Shown: positions 55,252 to 63,857, numbered from the stretch's first letter. The stretch: 64,000 nucleotides of DNA from Inquilinus sp. KBS0705 (GCA_005938025.2 VCCI02000001.1:2418001-2482000); one strand, 5' to 3'. Translations and numbers: made by a program. The notes: generated by a model from the letters alone, not told the origin.

Positions 55252-56496
55252 TCAAACAATAAACCAAAAGGTAGAACCTTCGCCCAAAGTACTATCTACA
55301 CCTATCTGGCCGCCATGCTGCCTGATGATCTCGGCTGATATGTATAGGCCAAGCCCCATTCCCGAATATTTTTGGGAGGTATTTTCTACGCGGTAAAAAC
55401 GGTCAAATATCTGCGCTACCTTGTCATTTGCTATGCCAATGCCTTTATCAGTAACAGCTACCCGTGTGCCGCCACCTGGGTTTGAGTAAAAAGAGATATC
55501 CACTTCTTCACCCTCTGCCGAATATTTAAAGGCATTGGTTAAAAAATTGGTAAGCACTTGTTCAAGCCGGGTGTAATCGCCGTTAATAACTACCTCTTTA
55601 TCGCCGGTAATAGTAACCGTGCGCCTTTCCTCGCCCAGGCGGCACTGATCAATACTTTCCTGCACTAAACCCATCAAATTAAAATCCGATCGGTTAAGTT
55701 CAAGTTTACCCGCTTGTATACGGGTAACATCCATTAACTCGTTAATAATATCTGTCAACTTGTTTACCTGTTTAGATGCGCGCTCTACAAAGGGGGCAAC
55801 ATCATCTAACGTATCATTTTGTTTTACTACCTTTTGTAATACTTGCAGGCATGCCTTAACACTGGTAATAGGTGTTTTAAGTTCGTGACTGGCAAAGCTC
55901 ATAAACTCGTCCTTTTTTTGCATCAGCTCTTCGGCGGCAAGCTGCATTAACTTGTTATGTTTCGATTCTGCTTCGGCGCGTTTCCTATCCTCAATTTCGG
56001 CCTCTAACTGTTCAACTGTGCGCAGCTTATAAATAACAGGCGTTATTTTATATAGGGCAAAAACAGTAAATATGGATATCACCCCTGTAAAAAACCTCAC
56101 TAATGCACTTAGCCTATAAGCTGGCCACCAAAATATGATGGCATCAAGCAGGTGAGTTGTACCACATAATAATATAAACGCGATGAAAAGCCAGATGATC
56201 TTAGGAAAAGGAATATCCTTGCGTTTGCTAATAATTCGAAAAAGCAGCAGCGGTATAGCAAAGTAGGCCGTAAATATGGCTAAGTCCGACAATATATACA
56301 ACCAGCCATGAAAATCGGTCCAGGTGCCGCAATGCCAGCGTGGTGGCCAGTTAGCCGTATCAAAAATTCCGGTAAAAAACTCTTTAACCTGTCCAAAAAA
56401 ACTTAATTGTGTTTTAACATGCAGCGGCTTTTGACCACACATTGGCCCACAGCTTAATGAATGCTGGGTAACTGAATCTGTAAGTTTTGGTATCAT
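55252..56496 (-). CDS. Sensor histidine kinase with ethylene-receptor-like (ETR1-type) membrane domain
   Basis: 414 residues from the ATG at 56496 (an upstream TTG at 56523 is less likely). Three membrane helices span about residues 65-155. They contain SDLAIFTAYFAIP and FIAFILLCGTTHLLD, closely matching the plant ETR1 sensor. The ethylene/copper-site residues fall at Asp71, Tyr78, Ile81, Pro82, Ile108, Cys111 and His115, the same spacing as ETR1 Asp25, Tyr32, Ile35, Pro36, Ile62, Cys65 and His69. A linker helix, then HisKA (FMSFASHELKTPITS, His204) and HATPase (LTNFLTNAFKYS; TDKGIGIAND; SGMGLGLYIS) follow. There is no GAF domain. It converges with the REC-flavoprotein gene 8 bases away and likely uses a receiver elsewhere. 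Confidence 0.9.
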   Translation of the reverse strand: MIPKLTDSVTQHSLSCGPMCGQKPLHVKTQLSFFGQVKEFFTGIFDTANWPPRWHCGTWTDFHGWLYILSDLAIFTAYFAIPLLLFRIISKRKDIPFPKIIWLFIAFILLCGTTHLLDAIIFWWPAYRLSALVRFFTGVISIFTVFALYKITPVIYKLRTVEQLEAEIEDRKRAEAESKHNKLMQLAAEELMQKKDEFMSFASHELKTPITSVKACLQVLQKVVKQNDTLDDVAPFVERASKQVNKLTDIINELMDVTRIQAGKLELNRSDFNLMGLVQESIDQCRLGEERRTVTITGDKEVVINGDYTRLEQVLTNFLTNAFKYSAEGEEVDISFYSNPGGGTRVAVTDKGIGIANDKVAQIFDRFYRVENTSQKYSGMGLGLYISAEIIRQHGGQIGVDSTLGEGSTFWFIV

Positions 56497-56724
56497 CGAA
56501 AAAAAGCTATTATACAACTGCAATCATATACGTAAAATATGATGTAAGGTTGAACAAAAGGTCGCTAACGGTTTTAAAAAAGTATAACTGGTTAAAAAAG
56601 AACAACTAAATAAATATGGTTAATATATTTTAATTATTTACTTGCAACTTACCTATAAAAACTAAGTAAATACTGTAGCTGGTATTAAAACTAATTGACT
56701 AAAATTGCGCGATTAAAAATTCTC

Positions 56725-56903
56725 TTAAAAAAGTAAAGCCCCTGATGGGCAGGGGCCTTTACTAACCAATTATAAACCTAAATTATGAGAAGACTTGTTT
56801 GTTATATTTAATAGTGTAAAGGTAACACTAAGTTTGAATATTCAAAGAATTTATTTGTAATTTTTTTGTAACCTTTAAATAAATCCTTTAATTATTTATT
56901 GCT
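56725..56903 (-). ncRNA. Candidate small RNA
   Basis: On the minus strand a full promoter (TTG 56937-56939, 21-base spacer, TATATTTG 56908-56915) would start RNA near 56900-56903. A terminator (AAAGGCCCCT - GCCCATC - AGGGGCTTT, then ACTTTTTT) ends it near 56725, giving about 180 bases without a protein frame. The middle contains ATTTAGGTTTATAATTGGTT. It could also be an attenuated leader of the 55252-56496 kinase, which lies downstream on the same strand. Confidence 0.45.
56735..56760 (-). terminator. Terminator of the candidate sRNA
   Basis: Stem of about 9 pairs with one bulged base, followed on the minus strand by a T-rich run. Confidence 0.7.
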
Positions 56904-56907
56904 TTGA

Positions 56908-56939
56908 CAAATATACAAACAAAACATTATAAAAATCAA
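56908..56939 (-). promoter_or_regulatory. Promoter of the candidate sRNA
   Basis: TTG, 21 bases, TATATTTG on the minus strand; both elements match the Bacteroidota consensus exactly. Confidence 0.55.
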
Positions 56940-57006
56940 AAATAAATGTGAATTTAATGTTAACATTTAATAAACAATAAGTTTATCTCGCAATAATCTA
57001 TCATTC

Positions 57007-58194
57007 ATGACTCAAAAACAGGCAAATCCGCACTTAACACCGCTAACTTTATGGATAATGACCATTACAACCGCATTTGTAGTGGCAAATTTGTACTATA
57101 ATCAGCCATTATTGAACGATATGGCTAATACTTATCACGTTAGCAGCGGAAAAGTGGGTCAAGTTTCGATGTTGACGCAAATTGGTTATGCTTTAGGCAT
57201 GTTTTTTATTGTTCCGCTGGCAGATATGGTAAAACGCAAGCGATTAATGCTGATAGATTTTGCATTTGTTATAGCCGCGTTACTAATTACCGCTACAGCA
57301 CCCAATATTTATGTGCTCATACTATCGGGTTTTTTAATTGGAGCTACTTCTATTATACCGCAATTGCTTGTACCCATGGCCGCGCACCTTGCAAAGCCCG
57401 AAGAGCGGGGTAAAAAAATTGGCTTTATCATGAGCGGTTTGTTAATAGGTATACTGTTATCGCGTACAATAAGTGGATTTGTGGGTGCGCATTTAGGCTG
57501 GAGAGCCATGTTTTATATAGCGGCGGGCATTATGCTTGTAATGTGGGCGCTCATTTATTTTTTATTGCCCGAGGTAGAACCCGATTATAAAGGCAATTAT
57601 AAACAACTAATGCGATCACTATTGCATCTGGTAAAAACAGAGCCAAAATTAATACTGGCCTCGTTACGTGGCGCATTGTTGTTTGCCTGCTTCAGCGCTT
57701 TTTGGACCACCATTGTATTTTTACTAAAACAAAATTTTAACGAGGGCAGCGATGTGGCGGGTGCTTTTGGCCTGGCAGGTGCCGCGGGAGCCCTGGCTGC
57801 AGGGGTAATGGGAAGACTAAGCGATAAGATGGATGCTTATCTCCTATCTACCTTTACCTTATTATTGGTAATAGCATCGTTTATATTGTTTGCCTTTTCA
57901 GGCAATAGCATGTCGGGCCTTATTATAGGTGTGGTAATAATGGATATGGGTGTACAAGCTACGCATATATCTAACCAGGCCATCATCTTCGCCTTAAACC
58001 CTGAAGCGCGCAACCGTATCAATACTATTTACATGGTGTCTTATTTTATAGGCGGCTCGCTGGGCACTTTTATGGCAACTACGGTTTGGGGTATTTATAA
58101 CTGGACAGGCACCTGCGCTATCGGTATCATTTTATCATCAATAGCCCTTATTGTACACCTTGCAACCCGCAAAACGATACAACAAACTGTCTGA
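57007..58194 (+). CDS. MFS transporter
   Basis: 395 residues with about 12 membrane helices. The MFS loop motif between helices 2 and 3 is seen as VPLADMVKRKRLM, and the second-half loop as GRLSDKMDAYLLS. It belongs to the drug/small-molecule antiporter type (DHA1-like) by general layout, with an early NLYYNQPLLNDMA segment common to that group. The substrate is not evident. It stands alone, with a terminator about 110 bases after its stop codon. Confidence 0.92.
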   Translation: MTQKQANPHLTPLTLWIMTITTAFVVANLYYNQPLLNDMANTYHVSSGKVGQVSMLTQIGYALGMFFIVPLADMVKRKRLMLIDFAFVIAALLITATAPNIYVLILSGFLIGATSIIPQLLVPMAAHLAKPEERGKKIGFIMSGLLIGILLSRTISGFVGAHLGWRAMFYIAAGIMLVMWALIYFLLPEVEPDYKGNYKQLMRSLLHLVKTEPKLILASLRGALLFACFSAFWTTIVFLLKQNFNEGSDVAGAFGLAGAAGALAAGVMGRLSDKMDAYLLSTFTLLLVIASFILFAFSGNSMSGLIIGVVIMDMGVQATHISNQAIIFALNPEARNRINTIYMVSYFIGGSLGTFMATTVWGIYNWTGTCAIGIILSSIALIVHLATRKTIQQTV

Positions 58195-58300
58195 AAACGG
58201 ACACTTGTTTGCCTTACCAATACGTTGCTGACTACTCTTTACAACAAAGTGTACTGGTTTTTTATACATTTTACATAGCATACCCATTTACAAAATGGTA

Positions 58301-58327
58301 CAAAAAGGGCTTTTTTAAGCCTTTTTG
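58301..58327 (+). terminator. Terminator after the MFS gene
   Basis: CAAAAAGGGCTT - TTTT - AAGCCTTTTTG followed by TTTTT; the stem has one bulged G. Confidence 0.7.
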
Positions 58328-58367
58328 TTTTTAATGTAAAAAAACATTGCGCTTACTGTCATTTTTT

Positions 58368-58399
58368 TTGGCCGGCTGCTAATTTTTGGCATTAGTTTG
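58368..58399 (+). promoter_or_regulatory. Promoter of the tiny-gene operon
   Basis: TTG at 58368-58370, 21 bases, then TTAGTTTG at 58392-58399 (one mismatch to TAnnTTTG). It overlaps the frame start at 58397, which supports the ATG at 58427 as the real start of the first gene. Confidence 0.5.
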
Positions 58400-58426
58400 G
58401 AATACATATTATCAAACGGAGTTAAA

Positions 58427-58612
58427 ATGGTAATCGATAAGAAAACTGAAAACATGGGTGAAGAGAAAGAATGGGAGAACCCATCTGCACCCGAAAAAAC
58501 TTCCGATGAACGGGACAAGGAACAAATACTAAGGCAATACAAAGAGGCGAAACGCCGGCATGATAACCTTAGCGAAAACAAAGAAGACGAAGAACCAAAC
58601 AAACAGAATTAA
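58427..58612 (+). CDS. Small highly charged hydrophilic protein
   Basis: 61 residues from the ATG at 58427, which has GGAG seven bases upstream. The protein is mostly Glu, Lys, Asp, Asn and Arg with no hydrophobic segment, and likely disordered or a coiled coil (KEQILRQYKEAKRRHDNL). No family recognised. It is the first of three tiny genes in a row. Confidence 0.55.
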   Translation: MVIDKKTENMGEEKEWENPSAPEKTSDERDKEQILRQYKEAKRRHDNLSENKEDEEPNKQN

Positions 58613-58635
58613 AACATAAACTAAAAATATTGATC

Positions 58636-58764
58636 ATGAAAACTAACCAGAAACCAGCAACAAGCAAATTAGTGTCAAGCTTTGACAAACAATTAATGAA
58701 CATTTTAATGGGCGATATAAAAGCCATAAAAGCTAAAAACAACAATGGCCTAACCGCGGCATAG
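58636..58764 (+). CDS. Tiny protein, tandem paralogue of 58810-58947
   Basis: 42 residues. It shares MKT-x-x-KPATSKLV-x-x-FD-x-x-L-x-N-x-LM-x-D with the next gene. The start is helical and basic; the end is rich in Lys, Asn and Ala. It begins 23 bases after the 58427 gene. No family recognised. Confidence 0.6.
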   Translation: MKTNQKPATSKLVSSFDKQLMNILMGDIKAIKAKNNNGLTAA

Positions 58765-58809
58765 TTTAAACAGCGCATCATCCAAAAAACTAACACAACA
58801 CATCTACCT

Positions 58810-58947
58810 ATGAAAACCTATAAAAAACCAGCTACAAGTAAATTAGTTGCCCGTTTTGATAACGAACTAAAGAATTTATTAATGGAAGATTTAAGGTCTT
58901 TCAGAGAGCTCAACCAGTTCATAAGCAACAAACAGAAAGCCGCATAA
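58810..58947 (+). CDS. Tiny protein, tandem paralogue of 58636-58764
   Basis: 45 residues with the same N-terminal block (KPATSKLVARFDNELKNLLM) and a different, helical C-terminal half (DLRSFRELNQFISNKQKAA). The shared amino-acid pattern despite many silent base differences supports that both are translated. Function unknown; both are too short for most gene finders. Confidence 0.6.
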   Translation: MKTYKKPATSKLVARFDNELKNLLMEDLRSFRELNQFISNKQKAA

Positions 58948-59008
58948 ACTTTGTCGGCCGACTGATCATCATATAATATATCTATCTATTTTAAACATTC
59001 TTTGAGAA

Positions 59009-59045
59009 AAATAAGGCCGGGCATTTTGCCAGGCCTTATTTTTTT
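59009..59045 (-). terminator. Terminator of the surE-lpxB operon
   Basis: AATAAGGCC - loop - GGCCTTATT with A/T runs at both sides; it overlaps the lpxB stop codon. It can also end the tiny-gene transcript on the other strand. Confidence 0.75.
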
Positions 59046-60148
59046 GTGGCGTATTTTACAATAAGCCCTGCGGTTTTAGCCGATGCCCCCGGTTTACCCA
59101 TTCGCGTATCCAGTTCATCATAAGCGGAAAGCATTGTTTGGCGATACTGAATATCATTCACCAGTTTATCCAGTTCGGCAGCAATCTGTGTGGGGTTGCA
59201 ATCCTGCTGTATCAATTCTTTTACCACGGCGCTATCCATTATCAGGTTTACCAGCGATATGAATTTTATTTTTATAAGTGCACGTGCTATTCCAATGGTT
59301 ATAGCGTTGCCTTTATACACCACTACTTGGGGCACATTAAACAAGGCGGTCTCTAAAGTAGCGGTACCCGATGCAACAACAGCCGCATCGGCATTAGCTA
59401 AAATATCGTACGTGGCATTAAATATTACCGGTATGGTTTTGCCCTGCAGATATTGAGTGTAATAGTCCGCATTAAAGGAAGGGGCCCCGGCCACTACAAA
59501 CTGGTGATGCGGAAACTGCTCCGTAACACTTAACATATCGGGCAACAGGCGGCTTATCTCCTGTTTGCGACTGCCGGGTAACAGGGCAATAATTTTTTTA
59601 TTCGTGAGCTTATTGGCCGGTAAAAATTCGCTATTAGCTTTAAAGGCGTCAACGGCATCTAAAAGCGGGTTACCTACATAATCTATGTCCATCCCCCATT
59701 CTTTGTAAAAATCAACCTCGAAAGGCAGTATGCAAAACAGGTGGTCAACAATCCGCTTAATTTTTAATACCCGTTTCTGATTCCAGGCCCAAACTTTTGG
59801 CGATATATAGTAGCAAACCGTTAAGCCCTGCTTTTTGGCAAAATCAGCTATTTTTAAGTTAAATCCCGGAAAATCTATCAGTATCAACACATCAGGTTGG
59901 TAGGCAACAATATCCTGCTTGCACAGTTTCATGTTTTTTAGGATAGTGCTCAGGTTTAGGGCCACTTCTACAAAGCCCATAAAGGCCATATCGGCATAGT
60001 GTTTTACCAATGTGCCGCTTTCGGCCTGCATCAGGTCGCCGCCAAAAAAGCGAAAATCGGCCTGCCCGTCCAGCTCTTTTAAAGCCTTCATCAGGTTTGC
60101 GCCATGCAAATCGCCCGAGGCCTCGCCGGCAACCAGGTAGTATCTCAT
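59036..60148 (-). CDS. lpxB: Lipid-A-disaccharide synthase
   Basis: 370 residues. Family motifs include the N-terminal AGEASGDLHGANLM, then LILIDFPGFNLK, CYYISPKVWAWNQKR and ALLPGSRKQEI, and the late ASGTATLETAL. The enzyme joins lipid X and UDP-diacylglucosamine to form the lipid A disaccharide at the inner membrane. Third gene of an operon with surE and a small membrane gene; it overlaps the latter by 4 bases. Confidence 0.96.
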   Translation of the reverse strand: MRYYLVAGEASGDLHGANLMKALKELDGQADFRFFGGDLMQAESGTLVKHYADMAFMGFVEVALNLSTILKNMKLCKQDIVAYQPDVLILIDFPGFNLKIADFAKKQGLTVCYYISPKVWAWNQKRVLKIKRIVDHLFCILPFEVDFYKEWGMDIDYVGNPLLDAVDAFKANSEFLPANKLTNKKIIALLPGSRKQEISRLLPDMLSVTEQFPHHQFVVAGAPSFNADYYTQYLQGKTIPVIFNATYDILANADAAVVASGTATLETALFNVPQVVVYKGNAITIGIARALIKIKFISLVNLIMDSAVVKELIQQDCNPTQIAAELDKLVNDIQYRQTMLSAYDELDTRMGKPGASAKTAGLIVKYATKK

Positions 60149-60414
60149 CGGGTTATATTTATTTTAAGCACAAAAGCAGCTATCATCACTACAAAGGTAA
60201 TTATCATTACACCTTTCGCGGTTTCACCCAAATCCTTTTTAAAGACATAGCGCAGTATAAGCAGGTTAAGGCCAACCGCTATCAGGTACGGCACACCCGG
60301 CTTATCCATTATAATGGCATCATTGTGTAATATAAAATTAAACACAAGCCAGGCAAGCGCCGGCATAATGCAGCCAATAAGCAAGCCCGCAACTATGCTG
60401 TTTTTTTTAAACAT
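60145..60414 (-). CDS. Small membrane protein between surE and lpxB
   Basis: 89 residues with three hydrophobic helices (IVAGLLIGCIMPALAWLVF, YLIAVGLNLLILRYVF and VMIITFVVMIAAFVLKI). It overlaps surE by 8 bases and lpxB by 4, so it is strictly coupled to both. It may help lipid A synthesis or membrane anchoring, but the role is inferred only from position. Confidence 0.8.
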   Translation of the reverse strand: MFKKNSIVAGLLIGCIMPALAWLVFNFILHNDAIIMDKPGVPYLIAVGLNLLILRYVFKKDLGETAKGVMIITFVVMIAAFVLKINITR

Positions 60415-61186
60415 TAAACTTCCAGCTATTTAAAACAGGTATGGCGTGGTGGGCTGTCATATCAAACTGTACCGGTACTACCGATGCATAACCATGATCG
60501 AGCGCCCAAACATCGGTATCCTCGCCATGGTCGTTATTTTGAAAAACACCGGTTAGCCAGTAATAAGGGCGTTTGTATGGGTCGTGGCGCATATCAAATT
60601 CTTCGGCCCATTTGGCATTGGCCTGGCGGCAAATTTTTATTCCTTTTATTTTATCCCCTGCCGGGAAATTAACATTTAGCACCGTGCCCACAGGCAGGCC
60701 ATTGGCCAGTACCTGCAATGCAATTTCTTTTACAAATTTAATGCAATGATCAAAATTGGCCTGCAGGCTATAATCATCTAACGAAAAGCCGATAGACGCA
60801 ATGCCTTCTATCGCCCCCTCTACCGCTGCCGACATAGTACCGGAGTATAACACATTGATAGAGTTGTTAAGGCCATGGTTTATGCCCGATACACACAGAT
60901 CGGGCTTTACTCCTTTTAAAACTGTATTTACGGCCAGCTTTACACAATCTACAGGGGTGCCACTGCAACGATACATTTCAATACCTTCATAAAGGTCTAC
61001 CTTATCTAACCTTAGCGGCTTACCTATGGTAATGGCATGCCCCATACCCGATTGCGGGCTATCGGGTGCTACTACCACTACCCTGCCCAGGTCTTTCATG
61101 GCGTGCATTAATGCCTTTATGCCGGGTGCGGTTATACCATCGTCGTTTACTACCAGTATGGTTGGTTTGGAAAGAGATTTACTCAT
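60407..61186 (-). CDS. surE: 5'/3'-nucleotidase SurE
   Basis: 259 residues. The SurE signature is complete: ILVVNDDGITAPGIKAL with the metal-binding Asp pair, VVVAPDSPQSGMGHAIT, CSGTPVDCVKLAVN and SGINHGLNNSINVLYSGTMSAAVEG. It removes phosphate from nucleoside monophosphates. It is the first gene of the surE-membrane-lpxB operon. Confidence 0.97.
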   Translation of the reverse strand: MSKSLSKPTILVVNDDGITAPGIKALMHAMKDLGRVVVVAPDSPQSGMGHAITIGKPLRLDKVDLYEGIEMYRCSGTPVDCVKLAVNTVLKGVKPDLCVSGINHGLNNSINVLYSGTMSAAVEGAIEGIASIGFSLDDYSLQANFDHCIKFVKEIALQVLANGLPVGTVLNVNFPAGDKIKGIKICRQANAKWAEEFDMRHDPYKRPYYWLTGVFQNNDHGEDTDVWALDHGYASVVPVQFDMTAHHAIPVLNSWKFNV

Positions 61187-61248
61187 GCAGCAAAAATAGA
61201 GAATTTGCTACAAGGCTGTTGTGTAAATAAATTAAAAGTATGTTACGC

Positions 61249-62394
61249 TTAAACTACCTTATTCACTCCAGGCACTTTTACCAACAGCAGGCCCAGCAAA
61301 AAGCTTAATGATACTGCCAGCGGGGCTACTACCAATAACTTTAAAGCAGGGTCTACCGCCCAGTTACGCAAACCAACTGATAGGGATATAACCAATAAAG
61401 GGTGAAAAATATACACTGCGAACGTGCTACGCGATAGTTTGCCCATAAAAGCCGAATAGCCGTTCCACTTGTGTTTACCAATGCAAAGCAGTGCAGTAAC
61501 AATGGTAAAACCAACAACCTGCTCCCATACGGCATACCATAATTGCTGCCAGTGAAAACCAACGGTAAACCGCTCTACCGGGAAACCTATAGTTTTACGG
61601 GCGATGAAAAACAACGGGAAGCCCAAAAATATGACCAATAAGGCTATAGTGCGCATGCGCCTGCCTGTTTTATAATCGGCATTGTTTATCCATTTGCTGC
61701 GCGATGCTATTAACCCCAATATAAACATGGCAATGTATTGTGTAAAATGCGCCGGCTGAAAACCAAGCGGCTTTATTTCAAAGCCAACCGGGCAAAATAC
61801 CCGCACCAAAAAGGTGATTAGCCCTATGCCTGCAGCAAACAATATTATACGGCCCGCGGTTGGCAATTTAGCCGCCTTAATGGTGTGGCTGCTTAGGCCC
61901 CGGTACAGGGCATATAATAAGGTAAACATCAGTAGTGCTAATACAAACCACAGCACCCCAAAGCTTATCCAGCCATCAAAACCGCTTAAGTATTGTAAAT
62001 AGGTAATGTTATGTCCTTCGGCCCAGCGGTAGGATATATAACTGAGAAAAGGCGACAGGATAAGCGAATAAAAAACCAAGGGGATACCCAATCTAATCAG
62101 CCTATCGGTTATAAATTTGGCAGGGCCTTTCTTATCATAGGATGACGGCACAAACAGCGCGGACAGAAAAAAGAAGAACCCCATGAAAAAGGCCTGGTTA
62201 ACCGATACAAAAATGGTCATGGGCAATAAAGCGCCAAGCAGGGTTGTTTTTTGAGTATAGTACCAGCCGCCCGGTGCGCCATAGGTAATAAAGGTATGGT
62301 GCAGTATTACCAATACGGTAAGCACTACTTTAAGGTGATCGATATAATTGATCTTAGCTTTAGGCTGAACGAGGGCCGCTTTGTCTTCGGGCAT
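61249..62394 (-). CDS. Acyltransferase family 3 membrane protein
   Basis: 381 residues with about 10 membrane helices. The acyltransferase-3 pattern appears at the N-terminus (YIDHLKVVLTVLVILHHTF, with the conserved His) and in the FFFLSALFVPSSYDKKG segment. Members transfer acetyl or other acyl groups to surface glycans or other molecules. It is an isolated gene on the minus strand between the lipid A operon and the esterase-like gene. Confidence 0.88.
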   Translation of the reverse strand: MPEDKAALVQPKAKINYIDHLKVVLTVLVILHHTFITYGAPGGWYYTQKTTLLGALLPMTIFVSVNQAFFMGFFFFLSALFVPSSYDKKGPAKFITDRLIRLGIPLVFYSLILSPFLSYISYRWAEGHNITYLQYLSGFDGWISFGVLWFVLALLMFTLLYALYRGLSSHTIKAAKLPTAGRIILFAAGIGLITFLVRVFCPVGFEIKPLGFQPAHFTQYIAMFILGLIASRSKWINNADYKTGRRMRTIALLVIFLGFPLFFIARKTIGFPVERFTVGFHWQQLWYAVWEQVVGFTIVTALLCIGKHKWNGYSAFMGKLSRSTFAVYIFHPLLVISLSVGLRNWAVDPALKLLVVAPLAVSLSFLLGLLLVKVPGVNKVV

Positions 62395-62433
62395 AATGTT
62401 ATAGGTGATAAGGTGGCTAAAAATACCTAAATT

Positions 62434-63771
62434 TTAATCAACCTTAACTTTAATTGCATTTACCCATAATGTATGCCTGTCTATTGTTTTTTTGAAGTTG
62501 TTTAGCAGGTAATTTTTATCTGCTTTAACCTTACCGCTAAATACCTGCTTGCCATTGGCTATCACAATTACCGGCTTCTCTAAATCCACCATTATCGGGC
62601 TTATCAGCAATTCTACCTCGCCCACGCGCGATGTTTGCAGAGTAAATGTGTTGTCACGGTAACTGGCTTTAACTGCTGCGCCTTTCTTTACATAGCCATA
62701 TTGAACCCGATTTTCTAACCATGTTTTATGTCTTTTATCATATGCTTTTGTTGTAAAAGGCACATGCCAGTTGGCGGCTTTAGTAGCGGTATCAATAGTA
62801 ATAAGCTTTAACCAATCGCAGGAATTGTATATATCGCTACGTTGTGCTTCCCAGTAAACCGAACTATGGAAAAGAGTACGCTTAATACCTTTCATAAATA
62901 TGCAGGCCAACGGTACATCTTTGTCCAAATGTTTATCAAAATGCTGGTAACCTATATATTCCTTGTAAAATACATTTTGATCGATTGTTTTTAACGAATC
63001 AATAATAATACGTGCTTGTTGTATAGGCCGCAGGTCATCCAAATCGGAATGCACAACATAGAATGGCCGATTTTGAATATTACGAATATAGAAATCACGG
63101 GCAAATAGATTCTCCAGCATCGAATTATAGGCAACTATGCCTGCAAAAGCATCGGGTATATAAACCCCTAACCCCAGCGCGCCATCTGCCCCATCAGAAT
63201 GGCCAAATGCGTAAACACGATTATCGTCGATATTTAAAACCTTTTTTAGCGATACCAGTATCTGGTTCAATACCTTAAAGGTTACGTTGGGCGTACTATT
63301 AGCTACTACCCAGCTAAAATTTTTTCTCTCGTCAGCTATAGGCCGTATAACAATATAGTTTTGCGCTTTTAAGGCATCAAATAAAACATCTTCCTCGCTA
63401 TTAGCCAAACTATCAATATCGCTGAATTTACTTTGCCCTGTAGCCCCGTGCAGCATCATCACACAAGCATTTTTAACCGTATTTTTATAGGTTGTTGGGA
63501 TATACACATGTAATGGCACTTTGCCGTAAGTAGCATCGGTGTAATAGAAATTATAATCGCGCCCGGTTTCCTTCACATTGGGATAAGCTGACCAATTAGA
63601 AAGCAGTTTAAGCGCTCCATCCGCATCAATTTTAGGATTAGCAGCAATTTGTTCAATAGTTTTATCTACGGAGCTTACCAATGATAATACAGGCGCTTTG
63701 CTTTGGGCAAATAACAGCGCAGGAAAAAAGGCACAAAGCAACAGGAACACTTTACATACAGGTATTTTCAT
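62434..63771 (-). CDS. Secreted alpha/beta-hydrolase (esterase-like)
   Basis: 445 residues with a signal peptide (KVFLLLCAFFPALLFAQ). The middle has an alpha/beta-hydrolase core: oxyanion region MMLHGATG, nucleophile elbow GHSDGADG, and a candidate His in GYQHFDKH. The last 120 residues form an extra beta-rich domain (FTLQTSRVGEVELLISP). It could be an esterase or peptidase acting outside the cell; the substrate is unknown. Confidence 0.8.
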   Translation of the reverse strand: MKIPVCKVFLLLCAFFPALLFAQSKAPVLSLVSSVDKTIEQIAANPKIDADGALKLLSNWSAYPNVKETGRDYNFYYTDATYGKVPLHVYIPTTYKNTVKNACVMMLHGATGQSKFSDIDSLANSEEDVLFDALKAQNYIVIRPIADERKNFSWVVANSTPNVTFKVLNQILVSLKKVLNIDDNRVYAFGHSDGADGALGLGVYIPDAFAGIVAYNSMLENLFARDFYIRNIQNRPFYVVHSDLDDLRPIQQARIIIDSLKTIDQNVFYKEYIGYQHFDKHLDKDVPLACIFMKGIKRTLFHSSVYWEAQRSDIYNSCDWLKLITIDTATKAANWHVPFTTKAYDKRHKTWLENRVQYGYVKKGAAVKASYRDNTFTLQTSRVGEVELLISPIMVDLEKPVIVIANGKQVFSGKVKADKNYLLNNFKKTIDRHTLWVNAIKVKVD

Positions 63772-63831
63772 GTTAATAGTTTAGTTTGATAGAAAAGACA
63801 GCCTTACCTTCTTAACGTTGCACCAAACACA

Positions 63832-63857
63832 ACAAAAAAGCCCCGAAACTCGGGGCT
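63832..63857 (-). terminator. Terminator of the partial gene at the right edge
   Basis: AGCCCCGA - AAC - TCGGGGCT with an A-run that becomes a T-tract on the minus strand. Confidence 0.85.

Larger units (their letters stand above)
56497..57006. other. AT-rich intergenic region with candidate sRNA
   Basis: No protein gene of credible length. It contains the sRNA candidate at 56725-56903 with its promoter, the palindrome TTTGAATATTCAAA at 56833-56846, and the MFS gene's upstream region. Confidence 0.6.

Noticed and set aside
56784..56810. 8-codon leader peptide (ATG at 56784) on the plus strand
   Set aside because: Too short to support, with no clear ribosome-binding site; the minus-strand promoter and terminator explain this stretch better.
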